Below are positions 1 to 9,915 of a stretch of DNA of 21,579 bases, piece by piece. Each line of letters starts with the position of its first letter. Within the stretch, counting starts at the first letter, position 1. The notes under the pieces were generated by a model. The model was given only the letters and a program-made list of their open reading frames with translations, did no database searches and was not told where the DNA came from. Position numbers and translations under genes: made by a program. Origin of the DNA: Syntrophales bacterium (GTDB lineage: Bacteria > Desulfobacterota > Syntrophia > Syntrophales > UBA2210); assembly GCA_023230565.1 (NCBI GenBank), contig JALNXD010000048.1, positions 1 through 21,579 of the forward strand, given 5' to 3'.

Positions 1-120
1 GGAATTACTGGGAAACAAGAAATAAAATGGAGAATCAGTACAGGGGAATATAATAATTTATCACAGCCAGGGGTGGGTCAATTTTCGTGAAAAAAGCGGG
101 TCAGTTTTCGTGATAATTGA
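1..120. mobile_element. Probable end of an IS21-like insertion element (partial)
   Basis: This non-coding stretch carries two near-identical 16-bp direct repeats (75-90 and 98-113) and runs straight into a solute-binding protein gene that has lost its 5' end near position 121. Multiple short terminal repeats are characteristic of IS21-family ends, and the GGGTCA-TTTTCGTGA type of repeat recalls them. A short open frame ending in TAA at 23-25 could be the tail of a transposition gene, but it is too short to identify. The repeats and the abrupt start of homology are seen; the family assignment is inference. Confidence 0.35.
75..113. repeat. Pair of 16-bp direct repeats
   Basis: GGGTCAATTTTCGTGA at 75-90 and GGGTCAGTTTTCGTGA at 98-113 match at 15 of 16 positions, with start points 23 bp apart. 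They sit just outside the break in the neighbouring binding-protein gene and are best read as transposase-binding repeats of a mobile element end. Confidence 0.75.
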
Positions 121-1323
121 CAATATGCCAGGGAACCGATCAAAATAGGATTCATCGGAGCACTTTCAACTCCGTATGGAGCGAGTAACAAGACCTCTCT
201 CGAGATCAGTATCGAGGAACTTAATGCCGAAGGAGGCATTCTAGGCAGACCAGTAGAACTGATTACGGAAGACTGGAAACGTGAAGTGCCGTTAGCCGTT
301 GCCGCTTATAAGAAGTTAGTGTTAAATGATAAATGTCTGCTTATCTTTACTGAGGGAACAGAGGGAAGTACAGCCTGCGCACAAACGGCTTCAAGACTCT
401 ATTCTACCCAGCCTCACTTGATGTTTGCTATCTGGACATCTCACTATGGATTTACAGATATGGTGGCCGATGAATATGACAAATATAAATTTGTCTTCAG
501 ACCGTATTCAATGTCAGCAGATTCTTACGATCCGAACCTCGGATTTATCGAATTTTTTAAAGATACTATCGGCACGAAAAAGATAGCTCTCTTAGTGGAG
601 GATATAGGCTGGACTGAAGTATATCGCAAGGGAGAGCCCGGCAAATATCCGACAATGAAGGAATTTTTCGAAAAGAATGGGATTCAAGTTGTGTACTATG
701 GCGTTACGGACATTAAAGAAAAAATGTTTTTGCCTATTTTCGAAAAAGTGGCTGCGAGCGGTGCTGACAGCATGTACTGGGCAACAGGATACACAGATAC
801 GGTGACATTGGTTAAGCAATGGGTGCAATCACAAGCCAAAGATATTAATCTCGTTTTGATGAGCGGCGCCTGCAGCTATGCTGCATTTTGGAAGATGACC
901 GGCGGCCAGGCCCTCGGTGTTCCCGCCGGGTGGCCGGAAATTTTAATTCCATATACAGACAAATCGAAGCCTTTTCTGGATAAATTACAGTCACGAGGCT
1001 CCGGACTGCTTGCTTCTACCTACGGCGCATACGATGGTCCATGGATTCTCAAAGAGGCGGTTGAAAAGGTTGGCAATTCAGATAATGTGGATGCCATAAT
1101 AAAGGCTATTGAAACAGGGGAATTCCAGCGAGGTTTCTGGATCTGGGCTTTCGATAAACGGCACGAACCGAAGAAGGGACACCCTTATCATCCTTCTATC
1201 TTCGGTCAGTTTCAGGATAACGGACGCTATGTTGTCGTTTCTCCGCCGGAACTTGTAAAACTGGCCAATCCGGATGCCAAGTATATACCGGCAAAAGAAT
1301 TAAGAAAGCAAGCCGGACAATGA
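121..1323 (+). pseudogene. Branched-chain amino-acid-type ABC transporter substrate-binding protein, 5'-truncated
   Basis: The product matches periplasmic type 1 binding proteins (Peripla_BP_6, LivK-like), which capture amino acids, amides or related solutes for an ABC importer. Family-typical mature N-terminal sequence starts at about 142 (KIGFIGALSTPYG, then EELNAEGGILGRPVELI), yet the frame has a stop at 118-120 and no start codon or signal peptide. The first possible start is GTG at 286, which would delete the first strand and helix of lobe 1. The rest of the two-lobe fold appears complete to the C-terminus (ending near LRKQAGQ). No permease or ATPase gene is adjacent. A mobile element end lies directly upstream, so this is probably a decapitated, non-exported remnant. 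The solute is unknown. The family call is firm; loss of function is inference. Confidence 0.8.
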
Positions 1324-1478
1324 TTTCAGATTAGAAAACGATAAAATAACTCGTACATGATCGGAATTTCGAATTCCTTAATAGTCAGTTGGAACTTGTA
1401 GTGTGTAAAAATCTCCCTTGAAATAATCGTAGCATCTGTTGAGGGACACAGACCAACTTAATAGAAAAGTTGAGGTTA

Positions 1479-1807
1479 ATCTTTGGATGCCCTGCTCAGC
1501 CGCGGCTTCGAATATACTGCTTCAATGCCCATCATCCGCAGGAGCCGGCGAACCCGTTTGGGGTTGACATGATGCCCACGGCGTCGCAACCACTCGGTCA
1601 TCTTGCGGACCCGTAAAAGGGGGTATTGGTAAACTGTTCGTCTATCAGGCGCATGAGCAATAGATTGCAGCCGTTATCCTGCGCCGGCCGTTAATAATAA
1701 TAAAACGACCGGGGAAGATCCAGCAGCGCGCACTGTCGGGAAACTGAAATTACTGAGTGTGCCGGTTCTATGAGCAGGCGCTTTTCCTCAACGGAGCAGG
1801 TGTGATT
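1479..1807 (-). pseudogene. IS3-family transposase OrfB, truncated and frameshifted
   Basis: In the -1 frame relative to orfA the sequence reads KRLLIEPAHS, then SRQCALLDLPRSFYYY, a TAA stop, then RPAQDNGCNLLLMRLIDEQF and FYGS. A one-base deletion (the equivalent of TCCCGCAAG reads TCCGCAAG) then shifts the frame to MTEWLRRRGHHVNPKRVRRL, LLRMMGIEAVYSKPRLSRAS, and homology ends. These are the N-terminal HTH_21-type segments of OrfB. The DDE integrase core is absent. One nonsense codon, one frameshift and a 3' truncation mark old decay. Confidence 0.8.
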
Positions 1808-2073
1808 TTTTTCAGCCAGTCCAATTCGACTTTTAATTGCCCGATCTGTCGATACAGTTCTTCTTGGAGCGCTTCGTCATCTTTTTCTTTCTTTGATCGA
1901 CGATCGGAAAATAAACTGGGCAGATCATCGAGAAGCTGCTTTTTCCATTGGCGAATCTGATTCGCGTGGACGCCAAACTCGCTGGATAGCTGGGCTATGG
2001 TCTTTTCTCCTTTTGCCGCCTCAAGCGCCACTTTTGCCTTGAATGCTGCATCGTGCCGTTTCCGAATGTGCAT
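1768..2073 (-). CDS. IS3-family transposase OrfA (helix-turn-helix subunit)
   Basis: About 101 residues, the usual OrfA length. It starts MHIRKRHDAAFKAKVALEA and contains the helix-turn-helix segment with GVHANQIRQWKKQLL, then a leucine-rich stretch (IGQLKVELDWLKK) that in this family mediates multimerisation. The ATG at 2073 has an AAGGAG box 9 nt upstream; an in-frame GTG at 2100 would add nine residues and is less likely. OrfA normally binds the inverted repeats and, after a -1 slip on the A run near its end, forms the OrfAB transposase. Here the partner orfB is broken, so OrfA can at most act as a DNA-binding regulator. Confidence 0.85.
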   Translation of the reverse strand: MHIRKRHDAAFKAKVALEAAKGEKTIAQLSSEFGVHANQIRQWKKQLLDDLPSLFSDRRSKKEKDDEALQEELYRQIGQLKVELDWLKKITPAPLRKSACS

Positions 2074-2124
2074 CGAGCCTGTCTCCTTCAGTTCGTTCAC
2101 AGGCTACCATGCACCTTATTGCAT

Positions 2125-2147
2125 TGTCCAGTTTTTGGGGAGCAGTA
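2125..2147 (-). repeat. IS3-type terminal inverted repeat (orfA-proximal end)
   Basis: Read on the minus strand this begins TACTGCTCCCC, followed by AAAAACTGGACA, the usual form of IS3-family left ends. It lies about 50 bp upstream of the orfA start, the expected place. No partner repeat is visible at the other end of the remnant. Confidence 0.65.
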
Positions 2148-2211
2148 TAGCCCATCATTATTCTCCAACATTTTATGCGCGTTTAGACCTTATTCAACTT
2201 ACTTGTCCATT

Positions 2212-5200
2212 TCACGCAGCCATCCACTCTTTGCATAGAACTTCTGCCTGCTCCAGCACAGTCTGCGTCGCCTTTTCCTGCTTGTCCGGGGGATAGCCGT
2301 ATTTACGCAGGATGCGCTTCACGATTACCCTGATCTGTGCGCGGGCATTATCGCGTACGGTCCAGTCAATCGTGATACTCCTTCGGACCGCTTCAACCAA
2401 CTCGTGCGCAATTGTTTTCAGCGTTTCGTCTCCCAAGACCTTGACTGCACTGTCATTGACTTCCAGGGCATCATAGAAAGCAACTTCATCCTCAGTCATG
2501 CCGAGATTATCACCCCGCTTCTGTGCCTCTCTCATTTCCTTGGCAAGCTCGATGAGTTCCTCGATAACCTGGGCGGCTTCAATCGATCTGTTCTTATATT
2601 TCCGGACGGCATTTTCCAGCATTTCCGCAAAAGAACGTGCCTGGACGACATTTTTGCGGGATCTCGTTTTTATTTCATCATTCAAGAGTTTTCGAAGCAC
2701 TTCGACGGCAAGATTCCGGTGAGGCATTTGATGGACTTCCTGTAAGAAATCATCCGACAAAATCGAAATGTCCGGCCTCTTCAATCCCGCCGCCGCAAAA
2801 ATATCAATGACCTCATCAGATACCACAGCTCGGGATACCAGTTGGCGAATTGCGGTATCCATCTCTTCGATGGTCTTGCCTTCGCCTTCGACGGTAGATT
2901 TGGCCAAGCCTGCGCGCACTTCCTGGAAGAATCGTATCTCATCGCGAATCCTGAGCGCTTCTTCATGGGGAACCGAAAGGGCAAAGGCCTTCGACAGGGC
3001 CATTACCTCCTCAAGGTACCGCTTCTTGCCGTCTTCAAGTTGAAGTATGTGTTCCATGGCGGCTCTGATGCCGGCAATTCTTACTGCCGGTTCTGCCTGG
3101 AGAAGCGAGATATAATCGAAACCGTGGAGCATGGCGACCACAATGTCATACTTTTCCAGCATTATCGCCACGGCTTCTTCCTGATCAATCGTCGCCTTGC
3201 CGCGACCGCCCGCCTCAGTATAGTCGGCCAGGGCCTGCTTTAAATGGTATGCGATTCCTATATAATCGACTACCAACCCACCGGGCTTGTCTTTAAATAC
3301 CCGATTAACTCTGGCGATCGCCTGCATCAGGCCGTGCCCGCGCATCGGCTTATCAACATACATGGTATGCAGTGACGGGCAGTCGAAGCCGGTTAGCCAC
3401 ATATCCCGCACAATCACCACTTTCATGGAATCGCCTGGATCTTTGAATCTCTTTGCCAGTTCTTCGCGGCGCAGTTTGTTTCGGATATGGGGCTGCCATT
3501 CGACACGATCCGATGCCGATCCGGACATGACGATCTTCAGCACGCCCTTGTCGTCGTCACCGCTGTGCCAGTCCGGACGCAGCTTCGCGATGGCGTTGTA
3601 CATATCCACACAGATTCGACGACTCATGCACACAATCATGGCCTTGCCGTCCAAGGCTTGCAGACGATTTTCGAAGTGCTTTATCAAATCCTCCGCGACG
3701 AGTGAGATTCGTTTTTCTGTACCAACCATCGCTTCAAGTGCCGCCCACTTGGTACGCAGCTTCTGTTTTTCCGATTCTTCTTCGCCTTCCGTGATCTCAT
3801 CGAATTCAGGATCAATGGTCGGTTTTTCTTCTTCCCGCAGATCAATCTTCGCCAGCCTGCCTTCGTAAAAAATGGGAACGGTCGCGCGGTCTTCCACCGC
3901 TCTCAGGATGTCATATTTATCTATGTAATTCCCGAATACCGCCGGCGTGCTGCGGTCGTCGCGCTCGATAGGCGTGCCTGTAAATCCGATGAATGACGCT
4001 TTGGGCAATGCATCGTGCATGTGACGCGCGAATCCGTCGATGAAGTCGTATTGGCTGCGGTGCGCTTCGTCGGCTATAACAACGATGTTCCGCCTCTCAG
4101 ATAAAAGCGGATATTGTTCTCCTTTGGCATCGGGCATGAATTTCTGGATTGTTGTAAATATCACCCCGCCGGCGGGAACGTGCAGCAGTTCTTTTAAATG
4201 ATCCCTGCTGTCGGCCTGTACGGGTGTTTGGCGCAAAAGATCGCGGCACGATGAAAATGTGCCAAAGAGTTGGTCATCGAGATCATTCCGGTCCGTAATA
4301 ACAAGCAGCGTCGGATTCTCCATGGCAGGATGACGGATCACTTTTCCGGCGAAAAATGCCATTAACAGACTCTTTCCGCTTCCCTGAGTATGCCAGATTA
4401 CCCCGATGCGACGCCCGCCGAACTGGGTCGATCCCTTTCCGTGATGTGTGCCTGAATCTTTTGCCGTAAATGGATTCAGTTCGTCGAGTGGGGGGAACTC
4501 TGCGTATAACTGTCCGGGCTCTGCCTCGATCCCGCAGGCCGACAAGGTGCAATCGACCGCTTTATTCACGGCATGAAACTGGTGGTAGGCAGCCGTCTTC
4601 TTGACAACTGCGGCTCCGTCATCTTCAAACACGATGAAGTTAAATAGAAGATCGAGAAAGCGCCGCTTGTTGAAAATTCCCTTGATGAGCACTTCCAGTT
4701 CCACTGAGCCTCGCGGCGCGACGTCCTTCCCGTCAATGGTGCGCCAGGGCATAAATCGGTCCCAGCCGCTCGTGTGCGTTCCGCCCCGGGCCTCCAGGCC
4801 ATCAGAAATCACCAGCAATTCGTTGTAGATGAAGAGCCCGGGTATATCGCTTTTGTATGTCTGAAGCTGGTTGTACGCATGGCGGATAGTTGCCTTCTCA
4901 TCGGCGGGATTCTTGAGTTCGATCACGCCAAGGGGCAGTCCATTGACAAAAATCACAATGTCGGGCCGCCGGTTTCTGCGATCCTCGATAACGGTAAATT
5001 GGTTGATAGCAAGCCAATCGTTGTTCTCCAGGTCCTTAAGATCGAACAGCCAGACTTTGTCATGAACCTCGCGGCCGTCCTGCATGTAGGAAATATCCAC
5101 GCCATCGGTAAGCATTCGATGGAAACGACGGTTGTTTTCAATGAGGCTAGGGGATTCGGCCCTTTCAATTTTTCGAATGGCTTCTTCAATAGCATCCGGT

Positions 5201-5388
5201 GGGATATTCGGATTGATGTTATGAAGCGCGGACTGAAGTCTTCCGACTAGGACGACCTGATCGTAATCCCGGCGTTCACAGGCCGGACCGTCAAAGCCGA
5301 TGTCCGGGCCGAAGGCGGTCTGCCACCCCAATGACCCAAACCAGTCGAGGGCGGTTTGTTCCAGGGCGGTTTCGGAGGTTTTATTCAT
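2212..5388 (-). CDS. hsdR: Type I restriction enzyme R subunit (HsdR)
   Basis: Restriction and motor subunit of a type I system; with HsdM2-HsdS it translocates unmodified DNA using ATP and cleaves it. About 1058 residues, typical for the family. The N-terminal nuclease shows RPDIVIF (D143) and GVIELK (E157-K159), the PD-(D/E)xK site. Superfamily 2 helicase motifs follow: Walker A TQGSGKS (334-340), DEAH (440-443), FTGTP (469-473), and motif VI QAIARVNR (689-696). The C-terminal part is helical and should contact the methylase. Start chosen: ATG at 5388, giving MNKTSETALEQTALDWF, with GAGGGAG just upstream; the longer open frame to 5445 only repeats the overlapping rhuM sequence. The start overlaps the rhuM stop by 8 bp. 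It is the last gene of the operon and all catalytic motifs are present. Confidence 0.95.
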   Translation of the reverse strand: MNKTSETALEQTALDWFGSLGWQTAFGPDIGFDGPACERRDYDQVVLVGRLQSALHNINPNIPPDAIEEAIRKIERAESPSLIENNRRFHRMLTDGVDISYMQDGREVHDKVWLFDLKDLENNDWLAINQFTVIEDRRNRRPDIVIFVNGLPLGVIELKNPADEKATIRHAYNQLQTYKSDIPGLFIYNELLVISDGLEARGGTHTSGWDRFMPWRTIDGKDVAPRGSVELEVLIKGIFNKRRFLDLLFNFIVFEDDGAAVVKKTAAYHQFHAVNKAVDCTLSACGIEAEPGQLYAEFPPLDELNPFTAKDSGTHHGKGSTQFGGRRIGVIWHTQGSGKSLLMAFFAGKVIRHPAMENPTLLVITDRNDLDDQLFGTFSSCRDLLRQTPVQADSRDHLKELLHVPAGGVIFTTIQKFMPDAKGEQYPLLSERRNIVVIADEAHRSQYDFIDGFARHMHDALPKASFIGFTGTPIERDDRSTPAVFGNYIDKYDILRAVEDRATVPIFYEGRLAKIDLREEEKPTIDPEFDEITEGEEESEKQKLRTKWAALEAMVGTEKRISLVAEDLIKHFENRLQALDGKAMIVCMSRRICVDMYNAIAKLRPDWHSGDDDKGVLKIVMSGSASDRVEWQPHIRNKLRREELAKRFKDPGDSMKVVIVRDMWLTGFDCPSLHTMYVDKPMRGHGLMQAIARVNRVFKDKPGGLVVDYIGIAYHLKQALADYTEAGGRGKATIDQEEAVAIMLEKYDIVVAMLHGFDYISLLQAEPAVRIAGIRAAMEHILQLEDGKKRYLEEVMALSKAFALSVPHEEALRIRDEIRFFQEVRAGLAKSTVEGEGKTIEEMDTAIRQLVSRAVVSDEVIDIFAAAGLKRPDISILSDDFLQEVHQMPHRNLAVEVLRKLLNDEIKTRSRKNVVQARSFAEMLENAVRKYKNRSIEAAQVIEELIELAKEMREAQKRGDNLGMTEDEVAFYDALEVNDSAVKVLGDETLKTIAHELVEAVRRSITIDWTVRDNARAQIRVIVKRILRKYGYPPDKQEKATQTVLEQAEVLCKEWMAA

Positions 5389-6381
5389 CGTCTCCCTCTT
5401 GAGGACCCTTGAGGCGCTTAATTTCCCGGTCGAAATCTGAAACATATTCCAGATCCTGTCGCCTTCTATACGTTTCGTATTCCTGCTCAGCCTTCAATTT
5501 TGCCTCCAGCGCGCTGACCTTTCCTTTATCTTTGAGAATGGGGTAGTTGGAAAGCTCAAGGAAACTGTGCAGAAATTGAACCCAGTCTTCCATCTTCATG
5601 ACAATCTGCCGCTCAGCCCGGTTTTCAGCAAGGTCGAGGTAGGCGGCCACAATCCGGTTTAATTCCTTAATGTGTCCTTCGCTCAGATAATTTTTGGCAA
5701 TGGAGACATCGGATTTCAGGATTTTCCCGTCAGGCGCCTCCTTCCAGCTTGTGAGTCCCATGTGCATTTTTTCGGCATCCGCCGAGTCATAGATGATTTC
5801 AGCGGCGGTTTTTCCGGTAATGGCCCAATGCAGCTTGTTCTGCACCGTCGCGAAAAATTCCTGAGTAATGGGAGCGTTTCTGTCATAGTCTGCCGAAAGC
5901 GCGTAAATATCAGTTATCTTTGGTAAAACCGGCGCTCGCTGGCCCGGATTTCACGAATCCGCTCCAGAAGCTCATCGAAATAATCCTTGCCGAAATGCTT
6001 CCCCTGCTTGAGCCGTTCATCGTCCAGCACAAAACCTTTGATGATGAATTCCTTCAGGGTGTTCGTCGCCCAGATGCGGAACTGGGTGGCCTGATAGCTG
6101 TTCACCCGGTACCCAACGGCAATAATGGCATCGAGGTTGTAATATTTTGTTTTGTAAGTCTTGCCGTCAGCGGCAGTTGTTTCCAAAATGGAAATAACTG
6201 AATTTTCCTCCAGTTCACCTGAATCAAAGATATTTTTAAGATGCTTGCTGACGGCCGGCACATTTACATTGAACAGTCCAGCCAACGCCTTCTGGGTCAG
6301 CCAGAAATTTTCGTCGTGATACAAGACACCGACTTTTTTGTCGCCCTCCGGGGTGCTGTAGAGGATTATTTCGTTAGTCAT
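5381..6381 (-). pseudogene. rhuM: RhuM-family protein, interrupted by one frameshift
   Basis: RhuM-family proteins (named after a Salmonella pathogenicity-island gene) often lie between hsdS and hsdR; their biochemical role is not established. The N-terminal half (from 6381) reads MTNEIILYSTPEGDKKVGVL, FWLTQKALAGLFNVNVPAVSKHLK, and LDAIIAVGYRVNSYQATQFR to ERRFYQR, with a putative DNA-binding helix-turn-helix. A stop follows at 5914-5916. The second half continues in another frame: ITDIYALSADYDRNAP, then FFATVQNKLHWAITGKTAAE to the stop at 5381. A single missing A in the run at 5919-5921 (CAAAGATAA where CAAAAGATAA is expected) accounts for the break; restored, the protein would be about 337 residues, the usual length. 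GTG 6393 and ATG 6387 are alternative starts; ATG 6381 has AAGGTG at a good distance. It overlaps rayT by 8 bp and hsdR by 8 bp. A sequencing error in the homopolymer cannot be excluded. Confidence 0.85.
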
Positions 6382-6396
6382 GATCATCCGCACCTT

Positions 6397-6421
6397 GGGC
6401 GGTTTTGAAGTCCGCCCCTAC
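6397..6421 (-). repeat. REP-like hairpin at the 3' end of rayT
   Basis: On the minus strand the element starts GTAGGGGCGG and closes with CCGCCC: a 6-bp stem (6397-6402 with 6412-6417), a 9-nt loop, and the GTAG tetranucleotide at its foot, as in the other REP-like elements of this window. It encodes about eight of the last 17 rayT codons (around VGADFKTA). Confidence 0.7.
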
Positions 6422-6638
6422 CGCGGGATTTTCCCGGTCAAATTCCCATTTCAGCGGATTGTTTTGGATATATTCCCGGATGCGATTCAATTCGTTTTCA
6501 TTGCGGATGATATGTTCATAATAATTACGTTGCCATAATTTACCGGGATATGGCGGCCAACCGGATTGTTTTACGCCATCGGTATATCGTTTTGTGGACA
6601 TGGTTTTGAACCGATGTACAATATCCGGCAACGACAAC

Positions 6639-6721
6639 GTAGGGGCAACCCCCTGTGGTTGCCCTATATCAGGGCAGGCACGGGGGCCTATATCAGGGCA
6701 GGCACGGGGGCCTGCCCCTAC
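6639..6721. repeat. Inverted REP pair with a 24-bp tandem duplication, inside rayT
   Basis: REP copy 1 (6639-6664, plus orientation) starts GTAGGGGC and folds with an 8-bp stem GGGCAACC/GGTTGCCC around CCCTGT. REP copy 2 (6696-6721, opposite orientation) folds with GGGCAGGC/GCCTGCCC around ACGGGG and ends CCTAC. Between them a 24-bp unit is repeated exactly (6665-6688 and 6689-6712); it is a multiple of three and encodes the octapeptide GPRACPDI twice. The whole block is read as protein in the rayT frame without a stop. Confidence 0.9.
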
Positions 6722-6968
6722 AAGAACTACAATTCCATGGATGTGATTTGGCATGATGACAAATTCATCGGTTTCAACACCAGGATAATTTTCTCGCATT
6801 TCATCCCATATGATTTGAACCATCCGCCCGGCCTCATTTAACACCATTTCTCCATCCTCGATTTCACCAAACAGACATTCCCGGTTCTGCGTGCATATGC
6901 CCCTGATTGGGAATAATTGTATCCCTTCAATCGAATCGACCGGCGGTGGTGAATATCGGGATTGTATT

Positions 6969-8268
6969 TCATACACCGGCCTCCTCAACGAACTTCTCGG
7001 CATCCGGGATGCGCAGCTCGCCGGAGATGAGTTTGGGGAGGAGGGCGTCGCGGAGAGAGGCAAGGGTGGCGTTTTCATGTAAACTTGCTAATACGGATTC
7101 CATAAACGGGTTTATCGTTTCTTCGTATGCAATGGTAAGATTAGGTGGTGGGCATGCGATTCGAATGGTTTTGAACGTATCTCGTGTAATCGTATTAAAA
7201 ACTGATCCATGCCCACTTCTCTGCAAGTCAGATACTTGCCTTCTGATAGTAAAATAAACGAAATAATCGCTTTCTCCATTCTTGCCTTGGATACCATAGC
7301 AAGATTGATTCATAGCCATTGAACGTCCAACAAGACCGCACTTCCCAACCGTCCCTCGTGCGCTAATTATTGTTGTCCCTTTGCGCAGCAGTTTGGTCGA
7401 TGATTTGTCTACGCCAAGCTGCGTAATATGCTTCTCTGTATCAATAACAAAAACATCTGTTTCACTGGGCGCATCTACGACTGAAAACCAGGGTATATCG
7501 CCCCCCCAGTATTCTTCCTCTCTTATTTTTGGAGTTCCACCACCAATAATGTTCACAATTTCGGATAGCGGCAAGACTCTCCACCCCTTCGGAATCTCCC
7601 CAAGCTCTGAGTTTTCGAAACTCTCAGGAAAAAGTGCGGCGATATCATTCGGCAGACCTGTCGGGCGGCCTTCGGCTTTGGCGCGCACCGGATCGAAATC
7701 CACGAACCAGGACTTATAGGTGACACGGGCCATGGCCTCCAGCGTCTGGTTCATCCGGCGGTTCAATTCGATCTTGTCATCCAGTGTTCCGAGGATGTGG
7801 GCTATGGCGCGTTGTTCATTTAACTTCTCTGGAATAGGTGCTATAAACTTGACCAACGAATCTACCGGTACGCGTTGACGGCCAGAACTACCTGTCATTT
7901 GAGAGATAGCGAAGCAGCGAAATTCTTTCCATTGGGTTAAATAATAGGCGTAATTATTGTCAGTTACTCCATCACGTCCTCGGATTACAATAAATTCGGT
8001 TGATCCAAATGCCGGAGTGTCAACATCGGAAGAAGGAATATATTGAGCTATCTTTCCGTTCTCCAAACATGGGGTGATCCTTGCCATCAAGGTGTCATAG
8101 GGAAAAAATCGGGCTCCGCCACCTTTGAATTCTCTAAATTCTGATTCAGATGCACCACGTTGCGAGGGCTCAACCGCCTTCATTTCGACGAACGGATAAA
8201 CGTCACCTCGGTTAAGTGAGACCGAAGGATTCACCGTAACTGCTTCAGTGAAGGGGAGGCAATGCCAG

Positions 8269-8279
<11 letters not shown>
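6969..8279 (-). CDS. hsdS: Type I restriction-modification specificity subunit (HsdS)
   Basis: This subunit chooses the bipartite DNA target for both methylation and restriction. About 436 residues with two target-recognition domains: TRD1 roughly 1-150 (GGGARFFPYDTLMARITPCL, then FGSTEFIVIR), a central conserved helix about 153-200 (ERAIAHILGTLDDKIELNRR, WFVDFDPVRAKAEGRPTGLP), TRD2 from about 218 (ELGEIPKGWRVLPLSEIV, GGGTPKIREEEYWGGDIPW, IISARGTVGKCGLV), and a second conserved helix near the C-terminus (LASLRDALLPKLISGEL). Start chosen: ATG 8279, overlapping the hsdM stop by 11 bp, with GGAGG 9 nt upstream; the open frame continues to 8381 but that part shadows hsdM. Its stop overlaps the rayT start as ATGA. 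The target sequence cannot be read from the protein alone. Confidence 0.93.
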
Positions 8280-9870
<1,591 letters not shown>

Positions 9871-9915
9871 GTATTGCCTCTTTATTTATCTTCCCTATAA
9901 TGCTGTTATTATGAC

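Larger units (their letters stand above)
1479..2147 (-). mobile_element. Degenerate IS3-family insertion sequence remnant
   Basis: The remnant runs on the minus strand from a terminal inverted repeat (2125-2147) through orfA into a decayed orfB. orfB homology stops after the first third of a normal IS3 transposase at about 1479, and no second inverted repeat is visible beyond it. A run of seven A (minus strand, 1806-1812) near the end of orfA fits the programmed -1 frameshift site of the family. With orfB truncated it cannot move by itself. Confidence 0.85.
6374..6972 (-). pseudogene. REP-associated tyrosine transposase (RAYT, Y1/HUH family), frameshifted
   Basis: RAYTs are single-copy HUH transposases related to IS200/IS605 TnpA that act on REP hairpins. 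The HUH motif lies in FVIMPNHIHGIVVLVG (HIH), and the tyrosine-helix region is LWQRNYYEHIIRNENELNRI followed by REYIQNNPLKWE. The true start is ATG 6972, whose ATGA overlaps the hsdS stop; it reads MKYNPDIHHRRSIRLKGYNY and SQSGAYA, the family N-terminus. That frame then breaks near 6894-6899; the rest continues in another frame from ICTQNRECLFGEIEDGEM. The family pattern (GAYFVTICTQN) implies a 13-nt deletion between two CATAT repeats. A 234-residue open frame starting at 7078 only joins out-of-frame hsdS sequence to the catalytic part. A REP pair (6639-6721) sits in the linker after the HUH motif and another hairpin (6397-6421) encodes the C-terminal tail. Confidence 0.85.

Noticed and set aside
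6639..6721. CRISPR-like array
   Set aside because: Only two adjacent 24-bp units without unique spacers, inside a coding region; these are tandem and REP repeats.
6974..7078. N-terminal extension of the RAYT open frame starting at 7078
   Set aside because: It is the hsdS C-terminus read out of frame; the real RAYT N-terminus starts at 6972 in a different frame.
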